Positions 53,471 to 61,964 of a stretch of 64,000 bases of DNA are shown one piece after another. The notes under the pieces were generated by a model. It was given only the letters and a program-made list of their open reading frames with translations, ran no database searches and had not been told where the DNA came from. Source of the stretch: Bacillota bacterium. Its GTDB lineage: Bacteria > Bacillota > Clostridia > Lachnospirales > Lachnospiraceae. Location: NCBI GenBank assembly GCA_023442465.1, contig JAEZZQ010000036.1, positions 1-64,000 on the forward strand, in the 5' to 3' direction. Numbering within the stretch: position 1 is the stretch's first letter; each line of letters begins with the position of its first letter. The translations under genes and the position numbers were made by a program.

Positions 53471-53700
53471 GCGGGAACGTATCAGAGAGGGGTACCTGTT
53501 TGTTCAGGCAAGCAGAGCTGGAAGTATCCTGACGGAAAGTATCTGAAGACCATCTCGGAGTGACCCCAATCAGGTCCGGCGGCACCGTTATCACCGAATG
53601 AAGCGGCTTTGTTTTAAAACAGGGCAAAAAGGGTGGAACCGCGTAAGACAGCTATACGTCCCTTACACCGTACATGGAGTGCGGTGTAAGGGATTTTTTT
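53471..53700 (+). ncRNA. T-box leader (threonyl-tRNA sensing)
   Basis: The conserved T-box AGGGTGG-AACCGCG lies at about 53630-53643. A terminator follows: TCCCTTACACC (53659-53669) pairs with GGTGTAAGGGA, then seven T. Stem I begins around AGAGAGG (53484) and its 3' side holds GAAGACC; ACC at 53549-53551 is the likely threonine specifier codon. Uncharged tRNA-Thr should bind and allow read-through into the membrane peptide and thrS. Confidence 0.95.
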
Positions 53701-53729
53701 GTACGCCAAAATAAAAGGAGGAAAATGAA

Positions 53730-53975
53730 ATGCAGGAAAGATGGAATGAGTTACAGCAGATTTTGGAAGAAATGAAGATAATGAAGAAAAGGGAATACGT
53801 TTTGACCCTGACCGTTTGTATTTTGGCCGGTCTGGTAATCGGAATGCTGATTTCACCGAAGAAAAGAGTGATGATTGGAAGCAATAATGGGAACAACACT
53901 GGAAACAATAATGTAAGCGGCTTAGAGGCCGATGAGTTCTGCGACTGCGAAGATGATTGCTGCTGTGAGGAATAA
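53730..53975 (+). CDS. Small membrane protein with acidic Cys-rich tail, under T-box control
   Basis: 81 aa. Coiled or amphipathic start (QERWNELQQILEEMKIMKK), one membrane helix YVLTLTVCILAGLVIGMLI, an Asn/Gly linker, and the tail EFCDCEDDCCCEE with five cysteines among acids, which suggests metal binding. AAGGAGG before ATG. It lies between the T-box terminator and thrS, 42 bases before thrS, so its level should follow threonine supply. No family recognised. Confidence 0.75.
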   Translation: MQERWNELQQILEEMKIMKKREYVLTLTVCILAGLVIGMLISPKKRVMIGSNNGNNTGNNNVSGLEADEFCDCEDDCCCEE

Positions 53976-54017
53976 AAGTAACAAAAGCAATAAAAGAGAT
54001 AAAGGAGTTGGAAATTA

Positions 54018-55982
54018 ATGAAAATAATTTTAAAAGATGGGAGCAGTAAAGAATATGCTTCGCCGATGCGCGTTATCGATATTGCGTCGGACATCAGCGA
54101 GGGCCTTGGAAGAGCGGCGTGTGCCGGAGAAATAGACGGTAAGGTCGTGGATTTGCGTACTGTTGCAGAGCAGGACTGTGCGCTCAATATTTTGACTGCA
54201 AACGATAAAGAAGGAATAAGAGTAGTCAGACATACGGCTTCCCATGTGCTGGCGGAGGCGGTCAAGAGGTTATATCCCGAGGCGAAGCTTGCTATCGGAC
54301 CGAGCATCGATACCGGCTTCTATTATGATTTTGAACATGAGCCTTTTACGAGAGAGGACCTTGACAATCTGGAAGCAGAAATGAAAAAGATCATTAAGGA
54401 AGGGAACGCTTTGGAGAAGTTCACTCTTTCCCGTGAAGAGGCGATAAAGTTTATGGAAGAGAAGAGCGAGCCTTATAAGGTGGAGCTGATCCGCGACCTT
54501 CCCGAGGATGCGGTAATTTCTTTCTATCGTCAGGGCGATTTCGTGGATTTGTGTGCGGGACCTCATCTCATGAGCACGAAGGGAATCAAGGCGTTTAAGC
54601 TGATTTCCTCCTCCGGCGCTTATTGGAGAGGCAATTCCGATAACAAGATGCTTCAGAGAATTTACGGTACGGCTTTTAATAAGAAAGAAGAGCTTGCTGA
54701 TTATTTGGAGTATTTGGATAACATTAAGAAACGTGACCATAATAAATTAGGCCGTGAGATGGAACTTTTTACTACGGTTGACGTAATCGGTCAGGGACTT
54801 CCGCTGCTGATGCCCAAGGGAGCGAAGATGATTCAGACGATGCAGCGCTGGATTGAGGACGAAGAAGAAAAGCGCGGTTATGTGAGAACGAAGACACCTT
54901 TTATGGCGAAAAAGGATTTGTATGTGATTTCCGACCACTGGGATCACTACAAAGAGGGAATGTTCGTGCTGGGAGATGAGAGCGACGAGAATGCGGAAGT
55001 TTTCGCCCTTCGCCCTATGACCTGCCCGTTCCAGTATTATGTATATAAGCAGAGCCAGAAATCCTACAGAGATCTCCCCCTCCGCTATGGTGAGACGTCA
55101 ACCCTTTTCAGGAATGAGGATTCGGGAGAGATGCACGGACTTACCCGTGTACGCCAGTTCACGATTTCAGAGGGTCATCTGATTGTGCGCCCGGACCAAG
55201 TGGAAGAGGAATTCAAGGGCTGCGTGGACCTTGCGAAATACTGCATGACGACTCTCGGACTTCAGGATGACGTATCGTATCGCTTGTCCTTATGGGACCC
55301 GAACAATCAGGATCATTATCTTGGCAATACCGAACTTTGGAATGAGGTTCAGGATATGATGCGCACGATTTTGAATCATATCGGCATCGAGTACACGGAG
55401 GAAGAAGGAGAAGCAGCGTTCTATGGCCCTAAGCTGGATATTCAGGCGAAGAACGTATACGGCAAAGAGGATACGATGATCACGATACAGCTCGATATGT
55501 TCCTTGCGGAGCGCTTCGACATGACTTTTGTGGATAAGGACGGCGAAAAGAAGAGACCTTATATCATTCACAGAACGTCCCTGGGCTGCTATGAAAGAAC
55601 GTTGGCATGGCTGATTGAAAAATATGAAGGAAAGTTCCCTACATGGCTCTGCCCGGAGCAGGTGCGCGTTCTTCCCATTTCCGAAAAATATGAAAAATAT
55701 GCGCAGGAAGTGGAAGCGAAATTAAAGGAAAACGGCGTACTCGCAACCATGGATAGCCGTTCTGAAAAAATCGGTTTTAAAATCCGCGAGGCGAGACTGG
55801 CAAAGCTTCCGTATATGCTTGTAGTTGGGCAGAAGGAAGAAGAGGATAAGACTGTTTCTGTAAGAAGCCGCTTTACGGGAGACGAGGGAGTAAAGTCCTT
55901 GGAGGAGTTCGTGGAGCAGGTTTGTAAGGAAATCAGAACGAAAGAAATAAGAAAAGAAGAAGTACAGGAAGAAAGCAAATAG
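54018..55982 (+). CDS. thrS: Threonyl-tRNA synthetase
   Basis: 654 aa. N-terminal TGS domain, then the editing domain with HTASHVLAEAVKRLYP, then the class II core: motif 2 YGETSTLFRNEDSGEMHGLTRVRQF, zinc site (Cys of MTCPFQYY with His residues), motif 3 LGCYERTLAWLIE, and the anticodon-binding domain. Charges tRNA-Thr; regulated by the T-box upstream. AAAGGAGTTGG before ATG. The C-terminal extension is Lys/Glu-rich. Confidence 0.97.
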   Translation: MKIILKDGSSKEYASPMRVIDIASDISEGLGRAACAGEIDGKVVDLRTVAEQDCALNILTANDKEGIRVVRHTASHVLAEAVKRLYPEAKLAIGPSIDTGFYYDFEHEPFTREDLDNLEAEMKKIIKEGNALEKFTLSREEAIKFMEEKSEPYKVELIRDLPEDAVISFYRQGDFVDLCAGPHLMSTKGIKAFKLISSSGAYWRGNSDNKMLQRIYGTAFNKKEELADYLEYLDNIKKRDHNKLGREMELFTTVDVIGQGLPLLMPKGAKMIQTMQRWIEDEEEKRGYVRTKTPFMAKKDLYVISDHWDHYKEGMFVLGDESDENAEVFALRPMTCPFQYYVYKQSQKSYRDLPLRYGETSTLFRNEDSGEMHGLTRVRQFTISEGHLIVRPDQVEEEFKGCVDLAKYCMTTLGLQDDVSYRLSLWDPNNQDHYLGNTELWNEVQDMMRTILNHIGIEYTEEEGEAAFYGPKLDIQAKNVYGKEDTMITIQLDMFLAERFDMTFVDKDGEKKRPYIIHRTSLGCYERTLAWLIEKYEGKFPTWLCPEQVRVLPISEKYEKYAQEVEAKLKENGVLATMDSRSEKIGFKIREARLAKLPYMLVVGQKEEEDKTVSVRSRFTGDEGVKSLEEFVEQVCKEIRTKEIRKEEVQEESK

Positions 55983-56048
55983 TCGTATATTTTCTATAAA
56001 AGAAAGCCATACTAATCATGTTAATATTTTTGTCTGATAGGAGGTTAG

Positions 56049-56366
56049 ATGATGGCTCAGTTAGATTGTATAGTGGATAGTTGCGTTTATAACAAAAGCG
56101 AATGTTGCTGCAAGGGTGACATCATGGTAGGAGGAAAGCATGCGCATCACGAAGACGATACTTGCTGTGAAAGCTTTTCCGAGAAAAGGGGAGATTCCTA
56201 TACCAGTGCATTGGAGCATCCATGTAAGACGATAAGCATAGACTGTGAAGCGACTAAATGTGTGTATAACAGCAACTATAAGTGCTTTGCCCAGCATGTG
56301 GATATTAAGGGCAGCGGCGCTTCCGATTGCAGGGAAACCGCCTGTGCTACTTTTATGGAAAGATAG
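56049..56366 (+). CDS. DUF1540 protein
   Basis: 105 aa with two Cys-rich DUF1540 units: LDCIVDSCVYNKSECCCKGDIMVGG at the start and IDCEATKCVYNSNYKCFAQHVDIKG at the end. Such small proteins occur in spore-forming Firmicutes; metal binding is suspected but function is unknown. AGGAGG before ATG. A terminator follows. Confidence 0.85.
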   Translation: MMAQLDCIVDSCVYNKSECCCKGDIMVGGKHAHHEDDTCCESFSEKRGDSYTSALEHPCKTISIDCEATKCVYNSNYKCFAQHVDIKGSGASDCRETACATFMER

Positions 56367-56379
56367 AATGTGGTAAAAA

Positions 56380-56417
56380 ATCTCCGCAGAGAGAAAAGCT
56401 TCGCGGAGATTTTTTTG
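56380..56417 (+). terminator. Terminator after the DUF1540 gene
   Basis: ATCTCCGC pairs with GCGGAGAT, followed by seven T. Confidence 0.9.
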
Positions 56418-56538
56418 TTGTAATTGTTACGGAATTGTGAACTTTATTACATTTTTTGTTTTTTCACTTGTATATAAGAAATATTTTCTCTATAATGAGA
56501 AAGTATAAAACGATTTTGTGGGAATTACAGGGGTTAGT

Positions 56539-57183
56539 ATGAAGAATAAGAAGATAGTTGCTTTGGCAGCGGCAGGGACATTGACGATATTGGCGGCGTG
56601 CGGAACCTTCGCAGTGAAAACGGTTTTTGCAGCGGAGGAAAGAGTATCCATATCCGGTTCGAAAGAGTCGGGGCAGACGACGCTTAAGGACGATACGGAT
56701 ACGGAAGCCTTAAATGTATATAAAAAAGAAGTGTATAACGAAGAGGGGTGCACATTTCTCCTTCCGGAAGGATATGTTGCAAGTGACAGCATAGAAGGAA
56801 TGTATATCTCGGAAAGAAGGCCGGTGGATTCTTCCAATATTTATTATTCCGTTTCCGAAGCAGCGGATGCAGAAGCTCTGGGTGATGCCTTGGATTCCGG
56901 CTCTTACAAGACAGAAATGGAGAAAAGCTTCAAGGAAGCTTACGGTGCAGAGGCAGTTATCGGAACTTACCGAATGCAGAAGCTTACGGTGGACGGCTGT
57001 CCGGCATATAAGATAGAGCTTTCCTGTACCATAGAGAATATGACGACGGAGCAGCTCATTTATATCATTGCAGCGGACAGAACATATACGATTACGTATT
57101 CCCAGTCGCCGGACGACGAGAGGATGGAGGAATTCGCGCAGAGCGCCCAGACGATTCGGATGGTCTTTCAAGAAAATAAATAA
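56539..57183 (+). CDS. Secreted or lipid-anchored protein of unknown function
   Basis: 214 aa. Signal segment KIVALAAAGTLTILAACGTFA contains a possible lipobox LAAC; cleavage after FAA by an ordinary signal peptidase is the alternative. The mature part has FLLPEGYVAS and QLIYIIAADRTYTITYSQSPDDERMEEFAQSAQTIRM, a PsbP/Mog1-like layout seen in small extracytoplasmic proteins. CAGGGG before ATG 56539. Confidence 0.65.
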   Translation: MKNKKIVALAAAGTLTILAACGTFAVKTVFAAEERVSISGSKESGQTTLKDDTDTEALNVYKKEVYNEEGCTFLLPEGYVASDSIEGMYISERRPVDSSNIYYSVSEAADAEALGDALDSGSYKTEMEKSFKEAYGAEAVIGTYRMQKLTVDGCPAYKIELSCTIENMTTEQLIYIIAADRTYTITYSQSPDDERMEEFAQSAQTIRMVFQENK

Positions 57184-57193
57184 AATTTAGTGC

Positions 57194-57222
57194 TTGACAT
57201 ACGAAAGAGCCAATGTTATACT
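57194..57222 (+). promoter_or_regulatory. Promoter of infC-rpmI-rplT
   Basis: TTGACA, 17-bp spacer, TATACT. Near-consensus, as expected for a ribosomal protein operon. Confidence 0.88.
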
Positions 57223-57392
57223 ATTTAAGCGTGTGAAGTGCACGGATAAAATCAAGCAGAGTATCCACTCTCACCCTATAGCAATCAGGCTCATAGGTGT
57301 TTATATTCCAAAATTTCCCGGCTATGTGATATTTTACATAATGCGGGCAGCGAGGATGTATATTTGTGGATAGTTATGCTATCCACTTTTTT
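57223..57392 (+). ncRNA. infC-rpmI-rplT leader (L20-type autoregulatory leader)
   Basis: About 170 nt between promoter and infC, with several pairing segments (ACTCTCACCCTATAGCAATC, then AGGCTCATAGGTG) and ending in a terminator: GTGGATAG (57366-57373) pairs with CTATCCAC, then six T. In Firmicutes the L20 protein binds such leaders and causes termination. Assigned by position, the terminator and resemblance; the full consensus was not checked. Confidence 0.75.
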
Positions 57393-57421
57393 ATGCTTAT
57401 TATTACGAGGAGGGCAAAACC

Positions 57422-57928
57422 ATTAGCGATTTATTGATTAACGAACAGATTAGAGACAAGGAAGTACGTGTTATTGGCGAGAACGGGGAGCAGCTAGGAG
57501 TTATGACTGCAAAGGATGCTATGAAACTGGCTGAGGATGCGGAACTCGATTTAGTAAAGATTGCACCTACTGCAAAGCCGCCTGTTTGTAAAATTGTTGA
57601 TTATGGAAAGTTCAGATATGAACAAGCCAGAAAAGAAAAAGAAGCGAAAAAGAAGCAGAAGGTAATTGAAGTAAAAGAAATTCGTTTGTCTCCGAACATT
57701 GATACCAATGATTTGAATACAAAGATAAGCGCAGCCAAGAAGTTCATAGCTAAAGGTGATAAGGTAAAAATAACTCTTCGTTTCCGCGGACGTGAGATGG
57801 CTCATATGTCAAGCAGTAAGCATATCTTGGATGATTTTGCTCAGTCGTTAGCAGATATTGCGGTTGTGGAGAAAGCTCCTAAGGTGGAAGGCAGAAGTAT
57901 GACGATGTTTTTAACTGAAAAGCGTTAG
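57422..57928 (+). CDS. infC: Translation initiation factor IF-3, AUU start
   Basis: 168 aa from ATT at 57422. The start codons available are ATT 57422 and TTG 57434. GAGGAGGG at 57407-57414 lies 7 bases before ATT but 19 before TTG, and the residues SDLLINEQIRDKEVRVIG match the normal IF-3 start. AUU starts let IF-3 limit its own translation. Both IF-3 domains are complete, ending MTMFLTEKR. The factor binds the 30S subunit and checks start codon pairing. Confidence 0.93.
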   Translation: MSDLLINEQIRDKEVRVIGENGEQLGVMTAKDAMKLAEDAELDLVKIAPTAKPPVCKIVDYGKFRYEQARKEKEAKKKQKVIEVKEIRLSPNIDTNDLNTKISAAKKFIAKGDKVKITLRFRGREMAHMSSSKHILDDFAQSLADIAVVEKAPKVEGRSMTMFLTEKR

Positions 57929-57978
57929 TTCGTACAGTTAAAATATATAAAATTGATGAAGTATAGGAGGAATTGAAT

Positions 57979-58176
57979 ATGCCAAAAATGAAGACAAGCA
58001 GATCAGCTGCGAAACGTTTTAAATTAACAGGAACAGGTAAATTGAAGAGAAACAAGGCTTACAAACGCCATATCTTGACGAAGAAGTCCGCGAAGAGAAA
58101 GAGAAATCTCAGACATTCGGCTATTACAGATGCAACCAATGTTAAGAATATGAAGAAGATTTTACCTTATTTGTAA
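57979..58176 (+). CDS. rpmI: 50S ribosomal protein L35
   Basis: 65 aa. [30 protein letters not shown] and SAKRKRNLR are the family pattern. AGGAGG before ATG 57979; TTG 57973 rejected. Confidence 0.97.
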   Translation: MPKMKTSRSAAKRFKLTGTGKLKRNKAYKRHILTKKSAKRKRNLRHSAITDATNVKNMKKILPYL

Positions 58177-58215
58177 TACCAATATTTTTATGAGTCGTAA
58201 GGAGGACAATGAGAC

Positions 58216-58572
58216 ATGGCAAGAATTAAAGGCGGCATGAATGCCAAGAAAAAACACAATAGAGTATTAAAGCTTGCAAAAGGTTACAGAGGAGCAAGAT
58301 CAAAACAGTATAGAGTAGCTAAGCAGTCCGTTATGAGAGCTTTAACGAGCGCTTATGCAGGAAGAAAAGAAAGAAAGCGTCAGTTCAGACAGCTTTGGAT
58401 CGCACGTATCAATGCGGCAGCCAGAATGAACGGCTTATCTTACAGCAAATTTATGTATGGCTTGAAGCTTGCTGAAGTAGATATGAACAGAAAGATGCTG
58501 GCAGAGCTGGCAGTAAACGATGCAGAAGGCTTTGCAGCACTCGCAGAACTTGCAAAGAGCAAAATTGCGTAA
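58216..58572 (+). CDS. rplT: 50S ribosomal protein L20
   Basis: 118 aa. [25 protein letters not shown] and [25 protein letters not shown] are typical. Early assembly protein of the large subunit and likely regulator of its own operon through the leader upstream of infC. AAGGAGG before ATG. Confidence 0.97.
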   Translation: MARIKGGMNAKKKHNRVLKLAKGYRGARSKQYRVAKQSVMRALTSAYAGRKERKRQFRQLWIARINAAARMNGLSYSKFMYGLKLAEVDMNRKMLAELAVNDAEGFAALAELAKSKIA

Positions 58573-58654
58573 TAAACTTAAAGGCATGGTAGGTTCAATT
58601 GCTTAGTGAAACGGCAATTGTATCATATAATGCGATTATGATAAGAAACTTAGG

Positions 58655-58689
58655 CCCTGAGGATATGTTATCCTTAGGGTTTGTTTTTC
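58655..58689 (+). terminator. Terminator after rplT
   Basis: CCCTGAGGAT pairs with ATCCTTAGGG, one wobble, followed by a T-rich run with one G. Confidence 0.8.
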
Positions 58690-58920
58690 TGTAATAGGAA
58701 AGGCGTCTATTACAGAAACAATGGATGCGCAGCTGCGCGCGCGGAACAAAAGCTGTGCTGCCGAAGTATTTGGCGGCGAGAATATATGAAGCACACTTTT
58801 GTTCTGTAATAGGAAAGGCGTCTATTACAGAAACAATGGATGCGCAGCTACACGCGCGGAACAAAAGCTGTGCTGCCGAAGTATTTGGCGGCGAGAATAT
58901 ATGAAGCACACTTTTGTTCT
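58687..58920 (+). repeat. Tandem duplication of the 115-bp REP-like repeat
   Basis: Two copies, 58687-58801 and 58802-58916, differ at only two positions. Each begins with a hairpin (TTCTGTAATAG/CTATTACAGAA) and continues with GATGCGCAGC, GCGGAACAAAAGCTGTGCTGCC, GAAGTATTTGGCGGC and AAGCACACTTTTG. The second part matches the copy at 5284-5371. No open frame. After it, to 59061, only the pepD promoter region remains (TATACT near 58989). Confidence 0.9.
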
Positions 58921-59061
58921 ATATAAAGATTTACCAATAATTTGTAAAAATTGAGTAATTTCTGTTTATCAACAAGGTATATTCAGTGTATACTATAAAA
59001 GTAACGGATAAATCATTGCAATCCGGTTACTGAAATCAGTATAAAGAACGAGGATGAAACG

Positions 59062-60507
59062 ATGGATATATTGAAAGATTTAAAGCCCCAAAAGGTATTT
59101 TATTATTTCGAGCAGATATGCCGCATTCCACACGGTTCAGGAAATATAGACAGACTGAGCGATTATCTGGCGGCTTTTGCAAAAGAGCGGAAATTAGTAT
59201 GTATACAGGACGAGCTGAAAAACGTAATTATAATAAAGGAGGCGGCGCCCGGCTATGAGAAGGAAGCGCCGATTATTCTGCAGGGGCATATGGACATGGT
59301 AGCAGTGAAGAAGCCTGGAGCTGCTATCGATATGGAGAAGCAGGGACTGGAGCTTAAGGTAGACGGAGATTATGTCTATGCGGAAAATACCAGTCTGGGC
59401 GGCGATGACGGAATAGCGGTAGCCTATGCGCTGGCTATATTGGACGATGAAACGCTGAAGCATCCGAAACTGGAAATCATCATTACGGTGGACGAAGAGG
59501 TAGGCATGGACGGAGCAAGAGGAATCGATGTGTCTATGCTGGAGGGAAAGCGGATGCTGAATATCGACTCGGAGGAGGAAGGAATCCTCTGGGCAGGCTG
59601 TGCAGGAGGCGCGCGAGTGGACTGGGAAGTGCCCGTCACATGGGAGATGAAAAGCGGCAGCATATGCAAGGTGAGTATAAAAGGTTTGTCAGGAGGCCAT
59701 TCGGGAGCAGAAATAGATAAAGAGAGGGGAAATGCCAACTGGCTGCTTGGGCGGCTCTTGGAGGAACTTCAGGATATCCGGGGCTTTTCTATCGCACAGT
59801 TGGAGGGAGGTCTTGCCGACAATGCCATTCCCCGGGAGGCTTCGGCTACTGTAGCAGTGGATTGCGAAAAGGAAACAGAGCTGGCAGCCGTGATAAAGAG
59901 AGTGGAAGCAGAGCTAAAGCAGGAGCTTCAGACGAAGGACGCCGGAGTCTTTATAGAAGTGACGGATCCGGCAAGAGGAAGCATCCGTTGTCTGACAGCG
60001 GAGTCTGTAAGAAAGGTTTCTTACCTGCTTTTTACCGCGCCGAATGGAGTGCAGGCCATGAGCGCGGATGTAAAGGGATTGGTGGAGACCTCTCTGAATA
60101 TGGGAATTATTGAGCTTAAGGAGGAAGCGTTCAGGGCTCATTTTTCGGTAAGAAGCTCTCTGGAAAGTGCTAAGTGGGTATTGATCAGGCGGCTGAAACG
60201 TCTGGTGGAGGCGGCAGGCGGAACACAAGGGGTTCAGGGCGATTATCCCGGCTGGGCATATCAAGTGGATTCTCCGTTTCGGGATATGGCAGCGCAGGTA
60301 TACAGAGAAATGTTCAAAAAGGAGCCGGAAGTGCGGGCCATTCATGCGGGCTTGGAGTGTGGGCTGCTGTCGGCGAAGATTCCGGGGCTGGAATGCATAT
60401 CCATAGGACCGGATATGAAGGACATTCATACTACGGAGGAACGTCTGAGTATTTCTTCTACGGAGAGAATGTGGAATTATGTGTTAGAGATATTAAAGCA
60501 GAGGTAA
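59062..60507 (+). CDS. pepD: Aminoacyl-histidine dipeptidase (beta-Ala-His dipeptidase)
   Basis: 481 aa, M20/M28 zinc peptidase. Metal ligands: LQGHMDMVAV, SLGGDDGIAVAYALAIL, TVDEEVGMDGA and IDSEEEG, with the last His in DIHTTEERL. Insert for dimerisation GGHSGAEIDKERGNAN. Cleaves Xaa-His and other dipeptides in the cytoplasm. GAGGATG before ATG. Confidence 0.94.
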   Translation: MDILKDLKPQKVFYYFEQICRIPHGSGNIDRLSDYLAAFAKERKLVCIQDELKNVIIIKEAAPGYEKEAPIILQGHMDMVAVKKPGAAIDMEKQGLELKVDGDYVYAENTSLGGDDGIAVAYALAILDDETLKHPKLEIIITVDEEVGMDGARGIDVSMLEGKRMLNIDSEEEGILWAGCAGGARVDWEVPVTWEMKSGSICKVSIKGLSGGHSGAEIDKERGNANWLLGRLLEELQDIRGFSIAQLEGGLADNAIPREASATVAVDCEKETELAAVIKRVEAELKQELQTKDAGVFIEVTDPARGSIRCLTAESVRKVSYLLFTAPNGVQAMSADVKGLVETSLNMGIIELKEEAFRAHFSVRSSLESAKWVLIRRLKRLVEAAGGTQGVQGDYPGWAYQVDSPFRDMAAQVYREMFKKEPEVRAIHAGLECGLLSAKIPGLECISIGPDMKDIHTTEERLSISSTERMWNYVLEILKQR

Positions 60508-60570
60508 AAACACCGTATAAAAACGAAAGAACAAAACAGGAGAAACGGAAGAGCGAAATAGGAGAAGATT

Positions 60571-61779
60571 ATGGATTTAAACAGAAAGAATGTGAAAAGT
60601 ATAAGAGGCCTGATTATTTTCACGGCATTCATATGTCTTGCCGTATGGAGGATCGACGTTGTGTTACAAGGAATATTCTTTGTCATCGGTATTATAAAGC
60701 CTTTTCTATACGGCGGTGCAATTGCTTTCGTACTGAATATACCTATGGGAGCGATAGAGAAAAGGTTGTTTAGTAAAAGCAAAAATATAAGAGTTGAAAA
60801 AATGAAACGGCCTATCAGTATTGTACTGTCCTTTGTGCTGGTAATTCTTTCCTTGGTTCTGGTGGGATTGATCGTAGTCCCCCAAGTGACGAGGACCTTG
60901 ATCGACTTGGGAAATAAGATTCCCCAGTTCCTCGTAGACATGCAGGCACAGCTGGAGGAACTTTTTGCCGCACAGCCACAGCTCCTTTCTGTGCTTACAG
61001 AGCTTGAACCCGAACAACTCAATTGGGATTCCATCATGAGCGGAACTATAGATTTTCTGAAAAACGGATTCGGAAGCATGCTGGCGTCTACCGTGACGGT
61101 GGCCTCCAACATTATCGGAGGAGTGGTAAATCTCTTTGTGGCCCTTATTTTCTCCTTTTATATCCTCGCCCAGAAAGAAAAGCTGGGAGACCAGATCCAA
61201 CGCATAATGCAGGCTTATTTCAGCGAGAAGATATATAAGAAAATGATGAAGGTTTTTTTGTTGGCAGGAAGAACCTTCAGCAGCTTTATTACCGGACAGT
61301 GTACGGAGGCAATCATTCTTGGTTCCATGTTCGTGGTGTGTATGGTGATTTTCGGCTTTCCATATGCGGTGCTGGTGGGCGTACTTATAGCATTTACGGC
61401 ATTGATACCGATCGTGGGAGCTTTTATCGGGTGCTTCGTGGGAGCATTTCTCATCATGGTAGATGATCCGATAAAGGCGGTCTGGTTCCTTGTTCTGTTC
61501 ATTGTTTTACAGCAGGTAGAAGGAAATCTGATCTACCCTCATGTAGTGGGGAATTCAGTAGGACTGCCCTCAATATGGGTGCTTATGGCCGTTACCTTGG
61601 GCGGCAGCCTGATGGGAGTAGCTGGTATGCTCATCTTTATCCCTATCGTTTCTACGATATATTCACTGCTGCGTGAGGACGTTAATAAGAGGAACGAGCA
61701 AAAAATTATGCAAAAGGCGGAAGTTGTTAAAAAATCAGAGATTAAAAAAACAGAATCTAAAAAAAATAATAATTTGTAA
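60571..61779 (+). CDS. AI-2E-family (PerM-like) transporter
   Basis: 402 aa with about seven to eight membrane helices. Typical segments: IGIIKPFLYGGAIAFVLNIP, FGFPYAVLVGVLIAFTALIPIVGAFIG and LQQVEGNLIYPHVVGNSVGLPSIWVLMAVTLGGSLMG. The central soluble part holds FLVDMQAQLEELF. Members export autoinducer-2 or act as ion antiporters; which applies is unknown. Lys-rich tail. 63 bases after pepD. Weak binding site AGGAGAAG. Confidence 0.88.
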   Translation: MDLNRKNVKSIRGLIIFTAFICLAVWRIDVVLQGIFFVIGIIKPFLYGGAIAFVLNIPMGAIEKRLFSKSKNIRVEKMKRPISIVLSFVLVILSLVLVGLIVVPQVTRTLIDLGNKIPQFLVDMQAQLEELFAAQPQLLSVLTELEPEQLNWDSIMSGTIDFLKNGFGSMLASTVTVASNIIGGVVNLFVALIFSFYILAQKEKLGDQIQRIMQAYFSEKIYKKMMKVFLLAGRTFSSFITGQCTEAIILGSMFVVCMVIFGFPYAVLVGVLIAFTALIPIVGAFIGCFVGAFLIMVDDPIKAVWFLVLFIVLQQVEGNLIYPHVVGNSVGLPSIWVLMAVTLGGSLMGVAGMLIFIPIVSTIYSLLREDVNKRNEQKIMQKAEVVKKSEIKKTESKKNNNL

Positions 61780-61788
61780 AAGTTTTAG

Positions 61789-61817
61789 TTGATTTTATGA
61801 CGTATAGCATATATAAT
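61789..61817 (+). promoter_or_regulatory. Promoter of tRNA-Pro
   Basis: TTGATT, 17-bp spacer, TATAAT; 14 bases before the tRNA. Confidence 0.75.
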
Positions 61818-61830
61818 AATGATTGCGTCT

Positions 61831-61903
61831 CGGGGTGTGGCTCAGGTGGTAGAGCGCTACTTTAGGGAAGTAGAGGCCGCAAGTTCAAGTCTTGTCACTC
61901 CGA
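61831..61903 (+). tRNA. tRNA-Pro (anticodon AGG)
   Basis: Acceptor CGGGGTG/CACTCCG with one G-U pair, starting with C1 as bacterial tRNA-Pro do. D arm GCTC/GAGC; anticodon stem CTACT/AGTAG with loop TTAGGGA and anticodon AGG at 61864-61866; T arm GCAAG/CTTGT with TTCAAGT. Discriminator A; CCA not encoded. A34 would need editing to inosine to read CCC as well as CCU. Confidence 0.95.
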
Positions 61904-61906
61904 TGC

Positions 61907-61940
61907 AAAAGCCTAGATTTTCTAGGCTTTTATTATTTTG
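61907..61940. terminator. Bidirectional terminator
   Basis: AAAAGCCTAGA pairs with TCTAGGCTTTT, with a T-rich run; serves tRNA-Pro and the converging cupin gene. Confidence 0.85.
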
Positions 61941-61964
61941 TTTTATATTTTCTATTGCCAGTTC

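Noticed and set aside
58687..58920. Insertion sequence
   Set aside because: Too short, no transposase frame, no terminal inverted repeats enclosing the unit.
60174..60773. 199-residue open frame on the plus strand
   Set aside because: Out of frame with pepD and AI-2E genes and spans their junction; composition is that of a shadow frame.
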